Assembly (NCBI GenBank): GCA_021018815.1
Contig: JAITYX010000059.1
Location: forward strand, 3,596,001 to 3,660,000
Reading direction: 5' to 3'
Length of the DNA: 64,000 nt
Origin: Talinum fruticosum
Lineage: Eukaryota > Streptophyta > Magnoliopsida > Caryophyllales > Talinaceae
Made by a program: the position numbers and the translations under genes. This document shows, piece after piece, positions 52,101 to 62,208 of the stretch (positions are counted from its first letter, which is position 1; each line of letters begins with the position of its first letter). The notes below the pieces were generated by a model. The model saw only the letters and a program-made list of their open reading frames with translations, was not told the origin of the DNA and made no database searches.

Positions 52101-55100
52101 ACACCTAGCTCACATAGCCCGATGACATGACATTGACTATTGGACTTTAAGGACATTGAGGTGTGAGTCAATTTTGGCACTTGTTGTCACTTAATTTTAG
52201 CTCGAGCATTAGATGGCACTACCGTGCCAAACTAATCATTAACTCAGATTTCGACTTGTATAAAAAGATTATTTCACCTCCGAAATTGGAGAGGTCATGA
52301 TTTTTTTATGTTTTTAAGGTTCTTATGTGTAGTTTCTCTCTCAATACTCTTAGTTTCTTTAAATTTAGTTTACGTAAGTTTAATCTTTTAGGTTCCTCTT
52401 GATTCCTTAGTTCATTTCATGAAGTTTGATGCTATTTTCTCTCAATTTCATCCATGTTATATTTTTAAAGCCTTAAAAATCCACCCCAAATCCACTTGTT
52501 AAGTGTAAGATAGGGTAAAAGAGAGTAAATACTTGCCTCTAAGAAGGTTGAGATCTTTTCTTCCCTCTTACAATCTCACACATTCCATTAATCAACGAAT
52601 CGGCAAGCTCCAAATGCATATAGGAAACCACTTAGGGTCCTCAAACATTAATTAGCTAGTCATATCAAATGTCAAAAAACAAAGCAAGGAACCACTTGTC
52701 AAAATAAACATCCAAGCACGACAATTGGTCAAACTATGACCAAAATACATTTTACACATCACCCTACCTAAACATTGGGTCGTCTCTTACTTTTCGAAAA
52801 AATTGAGGGATTGGTGTGGGGCAAAGATTCCATCAACCTACAACTTCAACAAGGTCATGCCTTTCATGAACTTGACGAATTGGTAGCCTACGAGCTCAAC
52901 CCATATAGGTTCACTACGCCGAACAAGTCCTAAAAAAATTATTAAAAACATAAATTTGCATCAATGATACAATATTACTCGGGTACCATGAAGCTTAGTC
53001 ACCTTTTTCACCAAGGGAGTAGGACTACGAATGCAAATCATACTGGTTCAGCATCAATAAAATGCATTTTGACTAGCCATATGCAGTAGCATCTACATTT
53101 AAGACATGTATAGTATGGTCTCCATATCTAGCATAAACTCTACAAAAAAATCATACAACATGATAAAGCAACACGGACATCAAAGAAAAGTCATTGATCT
53201 ACTTGTCTCCCCTACCCGAGAACCCACCCTCAACAAGGACAAATAGTGGGAATGATGCACACCAATTAGGGCATGACACATAATATACTAGAAAAAACAT
53301 CAACAAAAGAAGGGCCCATTACCCTGCCAAGAATCAGCATCAAAGAATCTTTAGGATAAAAATCTTGTCAATAAGCAAAGTATAATAAGAAGGGGCACAT
53401 GACTATATTTAGTCAAAAATCTACATCAAGGATCATCACGATTGAAAGCTCGAAACAACATAATAGAAGCATTCGTAAAAAACAGAGCAAGCACATGACC
53501 TTTACCAATCACAAATATTTGACTCACGAATCATCACGATGGCTACTTTATCACCGCGGAAACCACTATAACAAAAATGAAAGGGACACAACCTTGATTA
53601 ACCATAAATGATCCTCATGGTTGCATCAATAATGGTCATGTATAACATCCATACTTTGACCATCTCCTCATTCAAGCCCGCTCAAACTGGGGATACACCC
53701 TCGATTCAAGCACTTATGCCCCAACATTATAAAGGGGTTCATCTATATTCAATAAGGCTTAGTGCAAACGTTGTAAGCTGTAATTCCAGCAGGGAAGCCA
53801 TGTATGACGCTCCCTGAACTTTGAGCTCTGAAGTTGCCAAATGTGAACACCTCAACAATCCTCCACATCTAAAAAAGGACAAAAATCACATACCTAGCAG
53901 AGACAAAAGTTGAACTTGAGGTTCCTAAAATAACCACTTTCAGGCACCCTTGCCGACTTTCGGACTAGTTTCGCTTATATGCAACTTTAGTAGAGTTGGC
54001 AATCAAGCGGGTCGAGGCCAAGGGGATATCACCCCGCCCTCACTCCTCCCACCCCCACCCCGGCCGAGGGACCGTTATGCTCGAGGTCAAATTTCAAAGA
54101 CCAGAAATTCAAAGTCCAATATTATGTTTTAAGGCCCAATTCATTTTTTCTATGACAAAATCTACACATATAAGCATATAATTTTAAAAAGCTCATGATG
54201 ACTAATTATCATCTAGAGTAGAACAAACCAAACAAAAGCTTTTGGGTACAGTCATTCTCATAAATCAACATCTTGAGTAGTAATATGAGCTCAAAAGGAT
54301 AAAATATCGATCAATTAACAGAGAGAAAAGCCTATTTGCATATACCAAAAGAAAACATCACGGCTAAGGAAATTTGCAAATACTCAGATCTGAGATCTGA
54401 GAGGATAGACGGTGGCAGGCGAGGAAAGGAGAAGAAAGCGGTGGCAGGCAGTGGACTCAGAAGCCAAAGCCCAGAGGAGAGAGGGAGAGTATAAGAGCGT
54501 GATAGCCAAAGGGAGAGTAGAAGAGAGCAAGAGGAGTGCGAGCAAGAGGACTGAGGGAAACCCACCAAAGATTTGAGCACATCGATAAAGGTCCAAAATC
54601 AATGTTGATTGTGCTAAGATTCACACAAATTTCCATATACTTCTTGCAAATATTTACTAAGTAGGATAACTAGATCCACATCATGCACATACTCCAATTC
54701 CATGAATTACACTAATGGTAAAGAAACGACAATCAATAGACAATAGAACTTCTAGATTATCACCATTTGCCAACTTTTACTAGTGAAAAATTTTGGAAAT
54801 GTGAATGGCTTTTAGTCAAGGACATCTACACTTGTTTTACATTCTAAGATTTGCATTCAAGGTTCCCAAAAATAATCTATGATTCTTCACCTAATTCCTC
54901 ATGTTTCTCATAGTCATAGATAGCCACTTCAAATCCATGGCTTCATACTTGCTACCACAGAAAACTTATTGCAGCCATACAACAAATATGGTTCCCCCTC
55001 CCCCAAACAAAATCAGTTAGCATATAGAATTTTTTCACCAATTTTGAAGGCAAACCTCTACAGAAATGATAAGACAAAACATAACAAGGAGATTTCAACT

Positions 55101-56596
55101 ATTTTATTTTTCTACAAGTTCTCATCCTGCTAAGCAAACATAGCAAATGTAAGTCTTACATAGTTATACACATAAATGTTACATAGTTATACTCATTAAT
55201 ATTATATTACCTAAATAGTGGTAGAGCGCATAATTTACACACAATGATGTTGGTTAAGATCACATAAAGAACCATTAATATATAACAATGACTGCTAGCC
55301 AATGTGGATTATGTCTAAAGTCTAGACTCTAGTGAAGCCCTGCAGGAATTCAAACATACAGATTCTTAACCTTCACAAAGAGTAAGACTTAGCAAATCAC
55401 AAAGGTTGTTCAAGGAATGTTGTCAAGGTCAATTGTATGCGTTTTGGCCAGAATGCAAGTTGCAAGACGCATTTATGCAAAAGGAAATGGAAAAAAATAT
55501 TGTTTGGGCAGCTAAATTAACAAGCACAACAAAATGAGATACATAACTGACATATTAGATCATCAACATTGTGAACAGATATTTGCACGAGTTTTAGCCA
55601 ATTTTCAGAACCAAATAATGAAAATTTGAGACCAATAACCCGTTCTTATTGGATCCCACAAAATTCATAAAATGGGCCATCGCAAACAATTAGTCAGTTA
55701 CTCACATCCAACCAAAATAGTTATTCACAGATTAGCAACGAACATCAAGCTTACAATCATAAGACAAATAAAGTGCAATAACCACGGTTATACTCAACAT
55801 TTTCAAACATTAAATAGTCAAGCATGTGTATGGGAAATACAAATAGCATGCCAATTTATGCTAAAACAAGTGCAATTTTCAGAAAATCGCCCAATCCATA
55901 GGATCAAGAAAATACATGTAAGAGATGATATAGTGGAGATTAGAGAGCAATTATGTTTCATTGATTATAGAAACTAATATAGAACTCCCTTCGCCCCATT
56001 TAAAATGCCATTCGTTTTCTATTTCAGTCCATCCCAGTGAGGATGTTATAACAGTAACATGCCCAACACTCAGAATTCAAAGACACGAGGGAAAAAGCAT
56101 AAATTCATCATAAACAAAAACAATCCAAAGAAAACAATTACAGATCGAACTTAATTCATTCCCAAATTAACCAAAAGGAAGAACCAAAATTCAACAAAAT
56201 CAAGCGGATTTAGGAAGAGCTCACCTCAATATTATCTCCCGAATCAGATATAGAAATGGGTATTGTTCCCATGCTCTGTCCATTCTTACGGTGGAGGGTA
56301 ATCTTCTTGTCATCTCCGGCACTCGCAACTACCAAATCTGCCGCGGCAAGCGCCACCGAGAAGTTCAAATTTCAAAATTTTCAAAAGATCAAAGACATCA
56401 AATCAATTTCTATGGATGGGTATAAACACAAGTAAATAAAACCAAAGAGGGAGAACTCACTCGTATGGTTCCACTTCACCGTGTTCACTTGGTAACCCGG
56501 CGATGGCGTGTAACTCAATGTGCAAGGATCGCCCGAGTCCACCGAGACATCGAAAAGCTTCACCGTGTCTCCTCCACTTGCCGCCAGCAGCTCCAT
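40190..56596 (-). CDS. NEDD1: NEDD1 WD40 protein, gamma-tubulin complex recruiter
   Basis: Anchors gamma-tubulin ring complexes on microtubules for spindle and phragmoplast assembly. Ten exons: 56596-56461, 56337-56225, 45498-45239, 45158-45054, 44394-44329, 44228-44007, 43056-42515, 41722-41102, 40626-40447 and 40297-40190. All have GT-AG borders and give 784 residues, close to the Arabidopsis protein. WD40 repeats fill residues 1 to about 320 ([39 protein letters not shown]). A Ser-rich linker follows to about 690, then a conserved helical C terminus ending [13 protein letters not shown], the gamma-tubulin-binding part in the family. Two single-base losses interrupt it: in a 5-base run at 45440-45444 and a 6-base run at 42615-42620. 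Exon lengths become multiples of three only if one base is added at each. Intron 2 is about 10.7 kb. Confidence 0.94.
47200..47600. repeat. GA-rich and GGGGCGGGG-type block, probable decayed DNA transposon
   Basis: A GA-rich stretch at about 47206-47320 is followed by AT-rich sequence and then by GGGGCGGGG, CCCGTTCCC and CCCCGTC motifs (47433-47580). These resemble the subterminal repeats of the element at 62209-62976. I could not define termini or a target duplication. Confidence 0.35.
48725..49480 (+). pseudogene. Degenerate Ty3/gypsy-type gag remnant, plus strand
   Basis: Pieces of a retrotransposon gag domain in several frames with stops: a charged coiled segment (48725-48931, [16 protein letters not shown]), then [13 protein letters not shown] (about 49127-49165), then [17 protein letters not shown] (49247-49297), and [17 protein letters not shown] (about 49394-49444). 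The order matches plant gypsy gag proteins. Many in-frame stops show it is dead. No cognate LTR was identified on this strand. Confidence 0.65.
49617..49986 (-). mobile_element. LTR copy A of a gypsy-type element, minus orientation
   Basis: About 370 bp, one of three diverged copies of the same unit. On the plus strand it starts GTCACGGGATGATAATT and ends AGAGTTTAGTGACA, so on the minus strand it runs TGTCAC...GTGAC. Next to it in element orientation is the purine-rich tract at 49987-50003, so this copy acts as a 3' LTR. Confidence 0.7.
49987..50003 (-). other. Polypurine tract of the minus-strand LTR element
   Basis: On the minus strand the sequence reads GGTTAGGTGGGGGAGGA and directly abuts the LTR start TGTCA. 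This is the expected site for plus-strand DNA priming in Ty3/gypsy elements. Confidence 0.6.
50354..50728 (-). mobile_element. LTR copy B of a gypsy-type element, minus orientation
   Basis: Second copy of the unit (about 375 bp): ATCACGGGATGATAATT at one end and GGAGCATTCCATGACA at the other. It is clearly homologous to copies A and C, including TTGCTAGTAAG-type and AGAACAACAAAG-type segments. It separates the polypurine-tract fragment from the gag fragment. Confidence 0.68.
50730..51195 (-). pseudogene. Degenerate gypsy gag fragment, minus strand
   Basis: On the minus strand a segment starting [12 protein letters not shown] (about 51192) continues with [20 protein letters not shown]. After frame breaks it ends with [19 protein letters not shown] near 50740. 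The WA..EL.RRGVQDL motif is typical of plant Ty3/gypsy gag. Multiple stops and shifts show that it is inactive. It lies just inside LTR copy C, the correct position for gag. Confidence 0.65.
51200..51509 (-). repeat. Tandem repeat in the leader between LTR copy C and gag
   Basis: A unit of about 110 bp containing AAAGTTTTTCC(G/T)TGAAAGCGG and CACTTCCCT(T/A)GACTTCTC occurs twice in tandem (about 51290-51475), with partial copies before it. Just beside LTR copy C is the primer-site-like TTGGTGTCGAGTC on the minus strand, too diverged to name the primer tRNA. Confidence 0.55.
51510..51905 (-). mobile_element. LTR copy C of a gypsy-type element, minus orientation
   Basis: Third copy of the unit (about 395 bp), starting TGACGGTGATAATTCACTC on the plus strand and carrying a small internal duplication of an AACATCGTGGAAC..TATAG segment. 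In element orientation it precedes the gag fragment, so it behaves as the 5' LTR. Confidence 0.68.
51906..56224. other. Remainder of NEDD1 intron 2
   Basis: AT-rich. The first kilobase may still belong to retrotransposon debris. Around 53990-54080 is a TAGAGTTGGCAATC start with GC-rich motifs resembling a hAT left end, but no right end was found. Near 55985 is one Stowaway-like end (ACTCCCTTCGCCCCATTT). No gene supported. Confidence 0.4.
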
Positions 56597-56603
56597 TCGC
56601 AGA

Positions 56604-56605
<2 letters not shown>

Positions 56606-56649
<44 letters not shown>
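56606..56649. repeat. (CT)22 microsatellite in the NEDD1 5' leader
   Basis: A pure CT run on the plus strand, that is (GA)n on the gene strand, ending about ten bases before the NEDD1 ATG at 56596. It lies in the 5' UTR and is likely length-polymorphic. Confidence 0.9.
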
Positions 56650-56652
<3 letters not shown>

Positions 56653-56864
56653 ACGCCGGAGGAAAAGGAAAGCACTCGACGGAAAAGTTATTGAAATCTC
56701 AGTGTGAATTTCCGAATTTTGAAATTTGAAATGATAAATGAGTGTAGTTTGGTTTAGAGTTTAAGCAAACAAGACCAAGCTCATAACTGATAAATGTGGG
56801 CCAAAAGCCCAAAAGGCCGCAACCAACTGTTTTTGATCCATAACGTTACTTTGTTACGAATTAG

Positions 56865-57491
56865 TAGATCGGGTAAAATTGACCCAAACCGAATCGGTCA
56901 ACTAGAACAACCCGAAATTCAAATTTAACCGAGATCCGAAACAATTGAACCGATTTTGACCCGAAAATCGAAATGAACCAACCCGAACCGAACTAACCCG
57001 AAATCTAATAAATCCGATTCCGACCCGAACCAAAATGACTCGAACCGACCCGAAATATGATTTACGAACCGAACCCAAAATGACCCGAACCGAATCAAAC
57101 CTGAATCGATTTAACCTGAATAAAAGTGACCCAATCCACATTTTTTTTTTTTGCGGGTCTTTCAAGATGGACTTTTGTGCCTATAGTGGTACAATTTTTT
57201 TGTTTGGTACAATTTTGAATTGATTTTGACCAAAAAGTGACCCGAATACGACCTGAAGTTGACCTGATCCGAAATTAACCCGAACCAAACCTGAACCCGA
57301 ACGAGCTTGACCCGAAGTTAATTCGAACCGAAACCGAACCGAACCCGAATGAGATCGACTCGAAGTTTACCCAAATCAAACTAGACCCGAATCAAATCCG
57401 AACCGGACCCAAACGAGATCGACCCGAAGTCGACCCAAACCGAACTTAACCATAATCGAACACGAAATGAATGACCCGATTGCCAAGTCTA
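56865..57491. mobile_element. Non-autonomous hAT-like element, CCGAACC family
   Basis: Flanked by the exact 8-bp duplication CGAATTAG (56857-56864 and 57492-57499). The right terminus on the opposite strand reads TAGACTTGGCAATCGGGT. The left terminus reads TAGATCGGGTAAAATTGACC, as if CTTGGCA had been deleted from it. The body is packed with CCGAACC/GACCCGAA motifs, mostly in one orientation. Non-coding. It sits about 270 bp upstream of the NEDD1 start codon. Confidence 0.82.
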
Positions 57492-58673
57492 CGAATTAGT
57501 AATAGCAATATAATTTTAATCTCCGTTCTATTTTATATTCCTAAATATAAAATGTATACTTTTTGTAAAAATTATATTATTACTAATAAAAAAATATATC
57601 GATATATTGTAATTGGTTGATTCTAAATTTATTATTAAAATTTTATATTTTTAAGATGATACTTTTGGGAAGCAATTGGTTCTTAATCGAGTAAAATAAC
57701 AAGTATTTATAAAATCTCAATTTTATCAATATTTTTGCGTTATTCATTCAAGTACTAAAATCTTGATCAATTTTCAATATAAGTAAAAACACATATCATT
57801 TCATTACCCCGCACTGCGAATTGATGTATTATGTCCTTTACTCGTGATACAAATTTCATCTTTTTACTCAATACATGTTATTGTCAAATATATTTGATTA
57901 TTAATCTCAATATAAGTAATTGTTATATGTTTGATTTATTAATTTTTAACTTCTTAAAATTATTATATTACTTCGTATATAACACGGGTCTAGATTAATT
58001 ATAAAAAAATATTTTAGTGGAAGCTTATAGATGAAGGACGGGTATCCTATAGAGGATTATCTCTTAGTCTTATCTCATGGTATCAATTATATTGTCAATT
58101 TTGTCAACAGTATTCATTACTCTAGTGCCATATTGTTATTAAAGTTTTCTTTTGCAAATACTCAATATTATTTTTATTGGTTAAAAACTCATTTCATATA
58201 AATACATTTAATATTTAATTTCGTATTAATTAGCATTAAATACGAATATGCAATGAAGGAAGTAATTTTTATTCATCGACCTATAGATCACTTAAACCGG
58301 ATGGAAAGGGCACATCATTTTTAGGTTTAACGTGGCAATAAATTAGACTTATTATGAACCCAAAGCTTATTTTCAAGCGAAATTCATGAAAAAATTTCAA
58401 TTACCCTCATCGAGGTTGTGTGTGTGTGTGTGGGCATTAGGACTTCTAACAACAAGACTTCAAGCTAAGACCAATACCAATTAATGTTGAAACATTTTAT
58501 TTAACTGGTCTGCCTATATAATTTATTAGAATTAAAAAATTTGGCTGATAGAATAAAAAAAGTTGTTTTTGAATTTCAAGTTTAGACATAATAAATTTTT
58601 ATTTTTATTTTAAAGCTCAATTTGGCTCAAATTTAACTGGTTTCAATTTATACGATTTTAAATAATTAGATAT
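57492..58673. other. AT-rich intergenic spacer
   Basis: No supported gene. Contains a short (TG)n run at about 58418-58433. Confidence 0.35.
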
Positions 58674-59216
58674 TACTCCCTTAGTTTCACAATACTTGTC
58701 GTTTTTGGATTATGAGGGAATATTAAGAAAATACAAAATTTATAACAAAATTTCGTTGAAGGACTGGTGTCCCAAAGTTTTATTAAAAATAAAGAAAGTG
58801 GATGAAAAAAGGAGATAAAAAATACTCCATCCGTTTCAAAATATATGTCACTTTAACTAACTTTTCTCGTTTCATGATACTTGTCACTTTACAATTCCAA
58901 TGACATATTAATTACTAGTTTACCAACTTTATGTTTATTAATTGCTTTGTTTCTCTTCTTCTTTCATTGATTTTTTTATTTTCAATAAAATATAGGGACA
59001 ACTTAGTCTTTAACATAAAATTTGTCATGAATTTTGTGTTGCTTTGGTATTCTCTCATAACTTTAAAACGATATGTATTTTGAAACGGATGAAGTAATTA
59101 ATTAGTATAAAATTAATAAATTAGTTATTTAATATGTCATTAAGATTATAAGTAATAGATATTATGAAACAAAAAAATTTAGTTGAAGTAACAAATGTTA
59201 TGAAATGGAGGGAATA
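58674..59216. mobile_element. Stowaway-type MITE (outer), interrupted by a second one
   Basis: Left end TACTCCCTTAGTTTCACAAT and right end ATGAAATGGAGGGAATA are inverted termini of the Stowaway (Tc1/mariner) type with TA at each border. The element is split by the MITE at 58823-59096. Without that insert it is about 270 bp. Confidence 0.82.
58823..59096. mobile_element. Stowaway-type MITE (inner, nested)
   Basis: Begins TACTCCATCCGTTTCAAAAT and ends TATTTTGAAACGGATGAAGTA. These termini are inverted over about 20 bases and bounded by the TA target dinucleotide. Its ends are more alike than those of the surrounding element, consistent with later insertion. Confidence 0.88.
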
Positions 59217-60143
59217 TCAATCATCCAAGTAAGAAGTAATTAGAAACACATTTCCTAGTTCCAATTCGATGATAATGCATAATGACCATGATAGATTAAA
59301 GTTCCGATCCGATGATAATGCATAATTAATTATTTCTTTAATTTTCTTTATTTTTGATAAAATCTTAGACAATTTAAACTTTTAACACAAATTAATGTGA
59401 CGTTGACTGCTCACAAAATCATGCGCCACAACTTCTTCATTAATGATAGCTGTGTCCGTCAAGAGAGTTTGTTGCCTGTTTTTCCCGTCGCAGTTTGTGC
59501 AAGTTTGATGCTTTGGCTTATGTGATTAACAGTTTCTTGACAGCTTTGGCGTAAATTTAGAAGACCAATTTAACAAGTCTATGAAAAAAATTTAGTTGTA
59601 AACAGCAAAACCCAACTGCTTAGCTAGCTTGATTCCTCTATGATTTGAATCCTGCACCAAATTTGATTGATAATCAACCTTAATCTTCTCCAACAAATGT
59701 TACATTCATTTCAAAAGTATTTCCTCAAAGTACAAATACTTTGCTAATTAAAACTCTCATAAATGCACCTCTACTCGATCCAAGTGAAGAATGTTTTTGA
59801 AATTGCAAATCGATATCTATTTTATTAGTGTATTTAGCATGTTTAGTTTCTAAACTCTTTATTTTGATACTTAGTCATTAAAACTTAATTTACCATCAGC
59901 GTATTGCGATATATGTCCACTAGCGAAACACTCGATACCAATATAATTTGGTCGCGGCTAACACTTGTTCTTGTTGAAGAACGTTGAGTTTGTGAATAGA
60001 AAAAAACATATTAAATTTAAAGTTGAGTTATAAACTAGCAATATTCTCGACTCTAGTTGACAAAGGATTAAATACCAAAATAAATACATAAAATAAACAT
60101 ATAAAATATACTGAAACAATGGAAGCCTTTTATTGAGTAGTAG
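59217..60143. other. AT-rich intergenic spacer downstream of the chitinase gene
   Basis: No supported gene or bounded element. The end nearest 60144 probably includes the chitinase 3' UTR. Confidence 0.35.
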
Positions 60144-60159
60144 TTAACAGAAATTTGAG

Positions 60160-60187
60160 ACAAAGACAAAGACAAAGACAAAGACAA
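60160..60187. repeat. (ACAAAG)n hexanucleotide repeat
   Basis: About four to five units of the hexamer. On the minus strand it lies in frame with the chitinase read-through and would encode alternating Phe-Val. It is the likely source of the odd C-terminal extension. Confidence 0.8.
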
Positions 60188-60350
60188 ATTTAGGTATCAA
60201 GAGAATTCCATCCGCCCAGGTAGGGCTAGTCTTGGTACTCCAAGCAGAAGCATGAAAGAAAACCGGAGCAAAGGGCCCTTGTCTGTCGCAATCAAGGTGG
60301 TCACCAGGGGAAATCCGTAAGATATCACAGTATCTTTTGTAGAACCCGAT

Positions 60351-61466
60351 TCAATCTAAACTCTTTGGATTGGGTCCGGTGCCACATTCAGAACCACCGG
60401 CAAGTACATTGGTGGTCACACCAAATCCAGGGAACCGCCGCGCAACAATGTCTTCGTAAGATGGCTCCCATTTTCCATTCATAACGTTGGCACAAGATGG
60501 TTTTCTCGATGGAGAGTTCATCCAAAGCCAAATGGCAGTTTTGAAGGAAACAACTGGATTGGTTTCCACGAGATCCGGATCAGATAGAAGATCCAACGCT
60601 AATGCTTCTCCTACTCGTCCGTATTGGTAGTTGCTGCATTATGTTATAGGAGTATGTTATTATTAATCGCATATCAAATTATCATTATTTGTATAGCCTA
60701 AGATAATTCGATCCGAAAAGAAAAGCAATGAAATTTGAGAGGTGGTGACATACTAGCTAAGTTGGAAAGTGCCACGGCCGTAGTACTGCTTGCCAGGAAC
60801 ACAAGGCCAATCATTGCTGGGAACACAATAATCCGCGGGGTTCGGTTCAGCCTTGAAACAATACCCCCAGGAATTGGCTCCGTCTGGTGCACCTGACCAT
60901 CCCCCTTGTTTTTGTTTTAAACAGAAAGAGCACCATGTCAATATATATATAAAATCTAAAGAGCACCGTTAACTAGCTATTGCTAGCAAGGCATGTTTCC
61001 AAAACATTTAAAATTGAGATAAATAATCAGTATGTTACTAGAAATAATATACTAATACATGCCGGTAGTGGCATGAGAGGTTTGGGCAAGAAAAGCCGCA
61101 ATGTCCCTCATCCTAGTGGTGTTATCCCCGACATTCCCAAATTCAGGGAAGAACTTGGCAGCTTCAATGAACGCCTTGTATGTATAGAACCCAGAAGCAG
61201 GGCACCCTGGGTTATTTCGGTGCAGGAGCATTTCCTCGAACTGCTCTTCCGAGATGAGGTTGCTCAGGGGCATTGGCTCTGACAAGTGCCAATGCCGCAG
61301 TAGGCATCGGAGGTGCCGCACCATCCCCATTTGCTGCAGCACTCTCCCACCGGGCACGTCTTCCTCCTGCTTGCTCCCCGCATTGGAATGCCTCACCGTG
61401 GTGACCTTGCAAGAGGAGCAGGAGGGGGAGGAGGAGAGAGAATTTCATGGGTGATGGTATTTTCAT
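60351..61466 (-). pseudogene. Hevein-domain GH19 (class I-type) chitinase, disrupted
   Basis: Class I chitinases are secreted or vacuolar enzymes that cut chitin and act in defence. Three exons: 61466 to about 61056, 60904-60754 and 60633-60351. A hydrophobic signal peptide leads to QCGEQAGG, and the rest of the hevein domain ([16 protein letters not shown]) lies in another frame. The GH19 domain follows in a third frame from [13 protein letters not shown]. Two single-base losses, near 61361 and in the 4-base run 61267-61270, explain both shifts. The catalytic acid Glu of HETTGG is replaced: the gene reads SHATTG. TGA at 60353-60351 stands where the family has Arg before IGFYKRYC. Beyond it the frame stays open to 60144, adding about 68 residues. 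The exon 1 donor does not join cleanly in phase. The stop and the Glu loss suggest an inactive gene; the two shifts alone could be sequence errors. Confidence 0.8.
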
Positions 61467-61530
61467 GGCTGGTACTCTTATGGGAGGCCTGTGTATGAGA
61501 ATTGGTGAATTCAGTGGGGATCGGTGTCTC

Positions 61531-61538
61531 TATTTATA
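61531..61538 (-). promoter_or_regulatory. TATA box of the chitinase gene
   Basis: Reads TATAAATA on the minus strand, about 65-70 bases upstream of the first ATG (61466), leaving room for a leader of roughly 35-40 bases. Confidence 0.7.
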
Positions 61539-61658
61539 GGGAGTTTATGGCTTGGGTTTCATTAATTATTAAGCATTTTACTTTGTTAAATTATGGGAAA
61601 TTAAATGCATGTGATTGAAACCATTATTATATTTCTCGAGCATCACATGCATATATAG

Positions 61659-62135
61659 TACTCCCTTCGTTTCGTAAAATTTGTCAAAATATATATTTTT
61701 TGATGTTCCAAAATACTTGTCAAAATTAACATGAGAATTGCATAATAATTTATTGCTTTCTTGAAATTGTAACTTTCATATTCCCAATACTATTAATATA
61801 CATTACTTGTATTTTTTTAGGTACAATATCAACAATTATTGAAATAAAATTGCAGTATTTAAAAAAATTATGGAGTAATTGAGAGTAATGATAATAGAAG
61901 AACTTATTGACAAGACTTATTGATGATATTGTTTGCGGCAAAGCTTGGCCAAATTCAATTCACAGTTTCTCTTTTTTGTTTTTTTTTCTTGGAAATATTG
62001 TTGGATAATGAAGGACTTATTGATGATTTTCATTGATAATAGCATCATCTTCAATATGTGTAGTAATTAGAGACAAGACTTCCTTATTTTTGTATACTCC
62101 CTATATTTGACAACTTTTACAAAACAGAGGGAGTA
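61659..62135. mobile_element. Stowaway-type MITE upstream of the chitinase gene
   Basis: Left end TACTCCCTTCGTTTCGTAAA; right end, on the opposite strand, TACTCCCTCTGTTTTGTAAA. Both are bounded by TA. 477 bp, AT-rich and non-coding. It ends about 120 bp from the TATA box, so it occupies the distal promoter. Confidence 0.85.
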
Positions 62136-62208
62136 GTTTACTAACTTTGAAGCATTTACAATCTCTTTAATTGATATTGAAAGATGGGATTAGCTAGTCA
62201 CTTCCTCC

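Larger units (their letters stand above)
45499..56224 (-). other. Giant intron 2 of NEDD1
   Basis: Donor GAG|GTGAGC at 56225/56224 and acceptor TTACAG|GAGGTC at 45499/45498. The flanking codons join in phase and the protein reads continuously through WD40 repeat 2. The interior contains LTR-retrotransposon remnants on both strands (48725-51905), GA-rich and GC-rich blocks near 47200-47580, and a single Stowaway-like end near 55985. No host gene seen inside. Most other NEDD1 introns are 0.1 to 1.2 kb. Confidence 0.85.

Noticed and set aside
60160..60187. CRISPR-like or satellite array at the ACAAAG repeats
   Set aside because: Only four to five hexamer units without spacers; an ordinary microsatellite.
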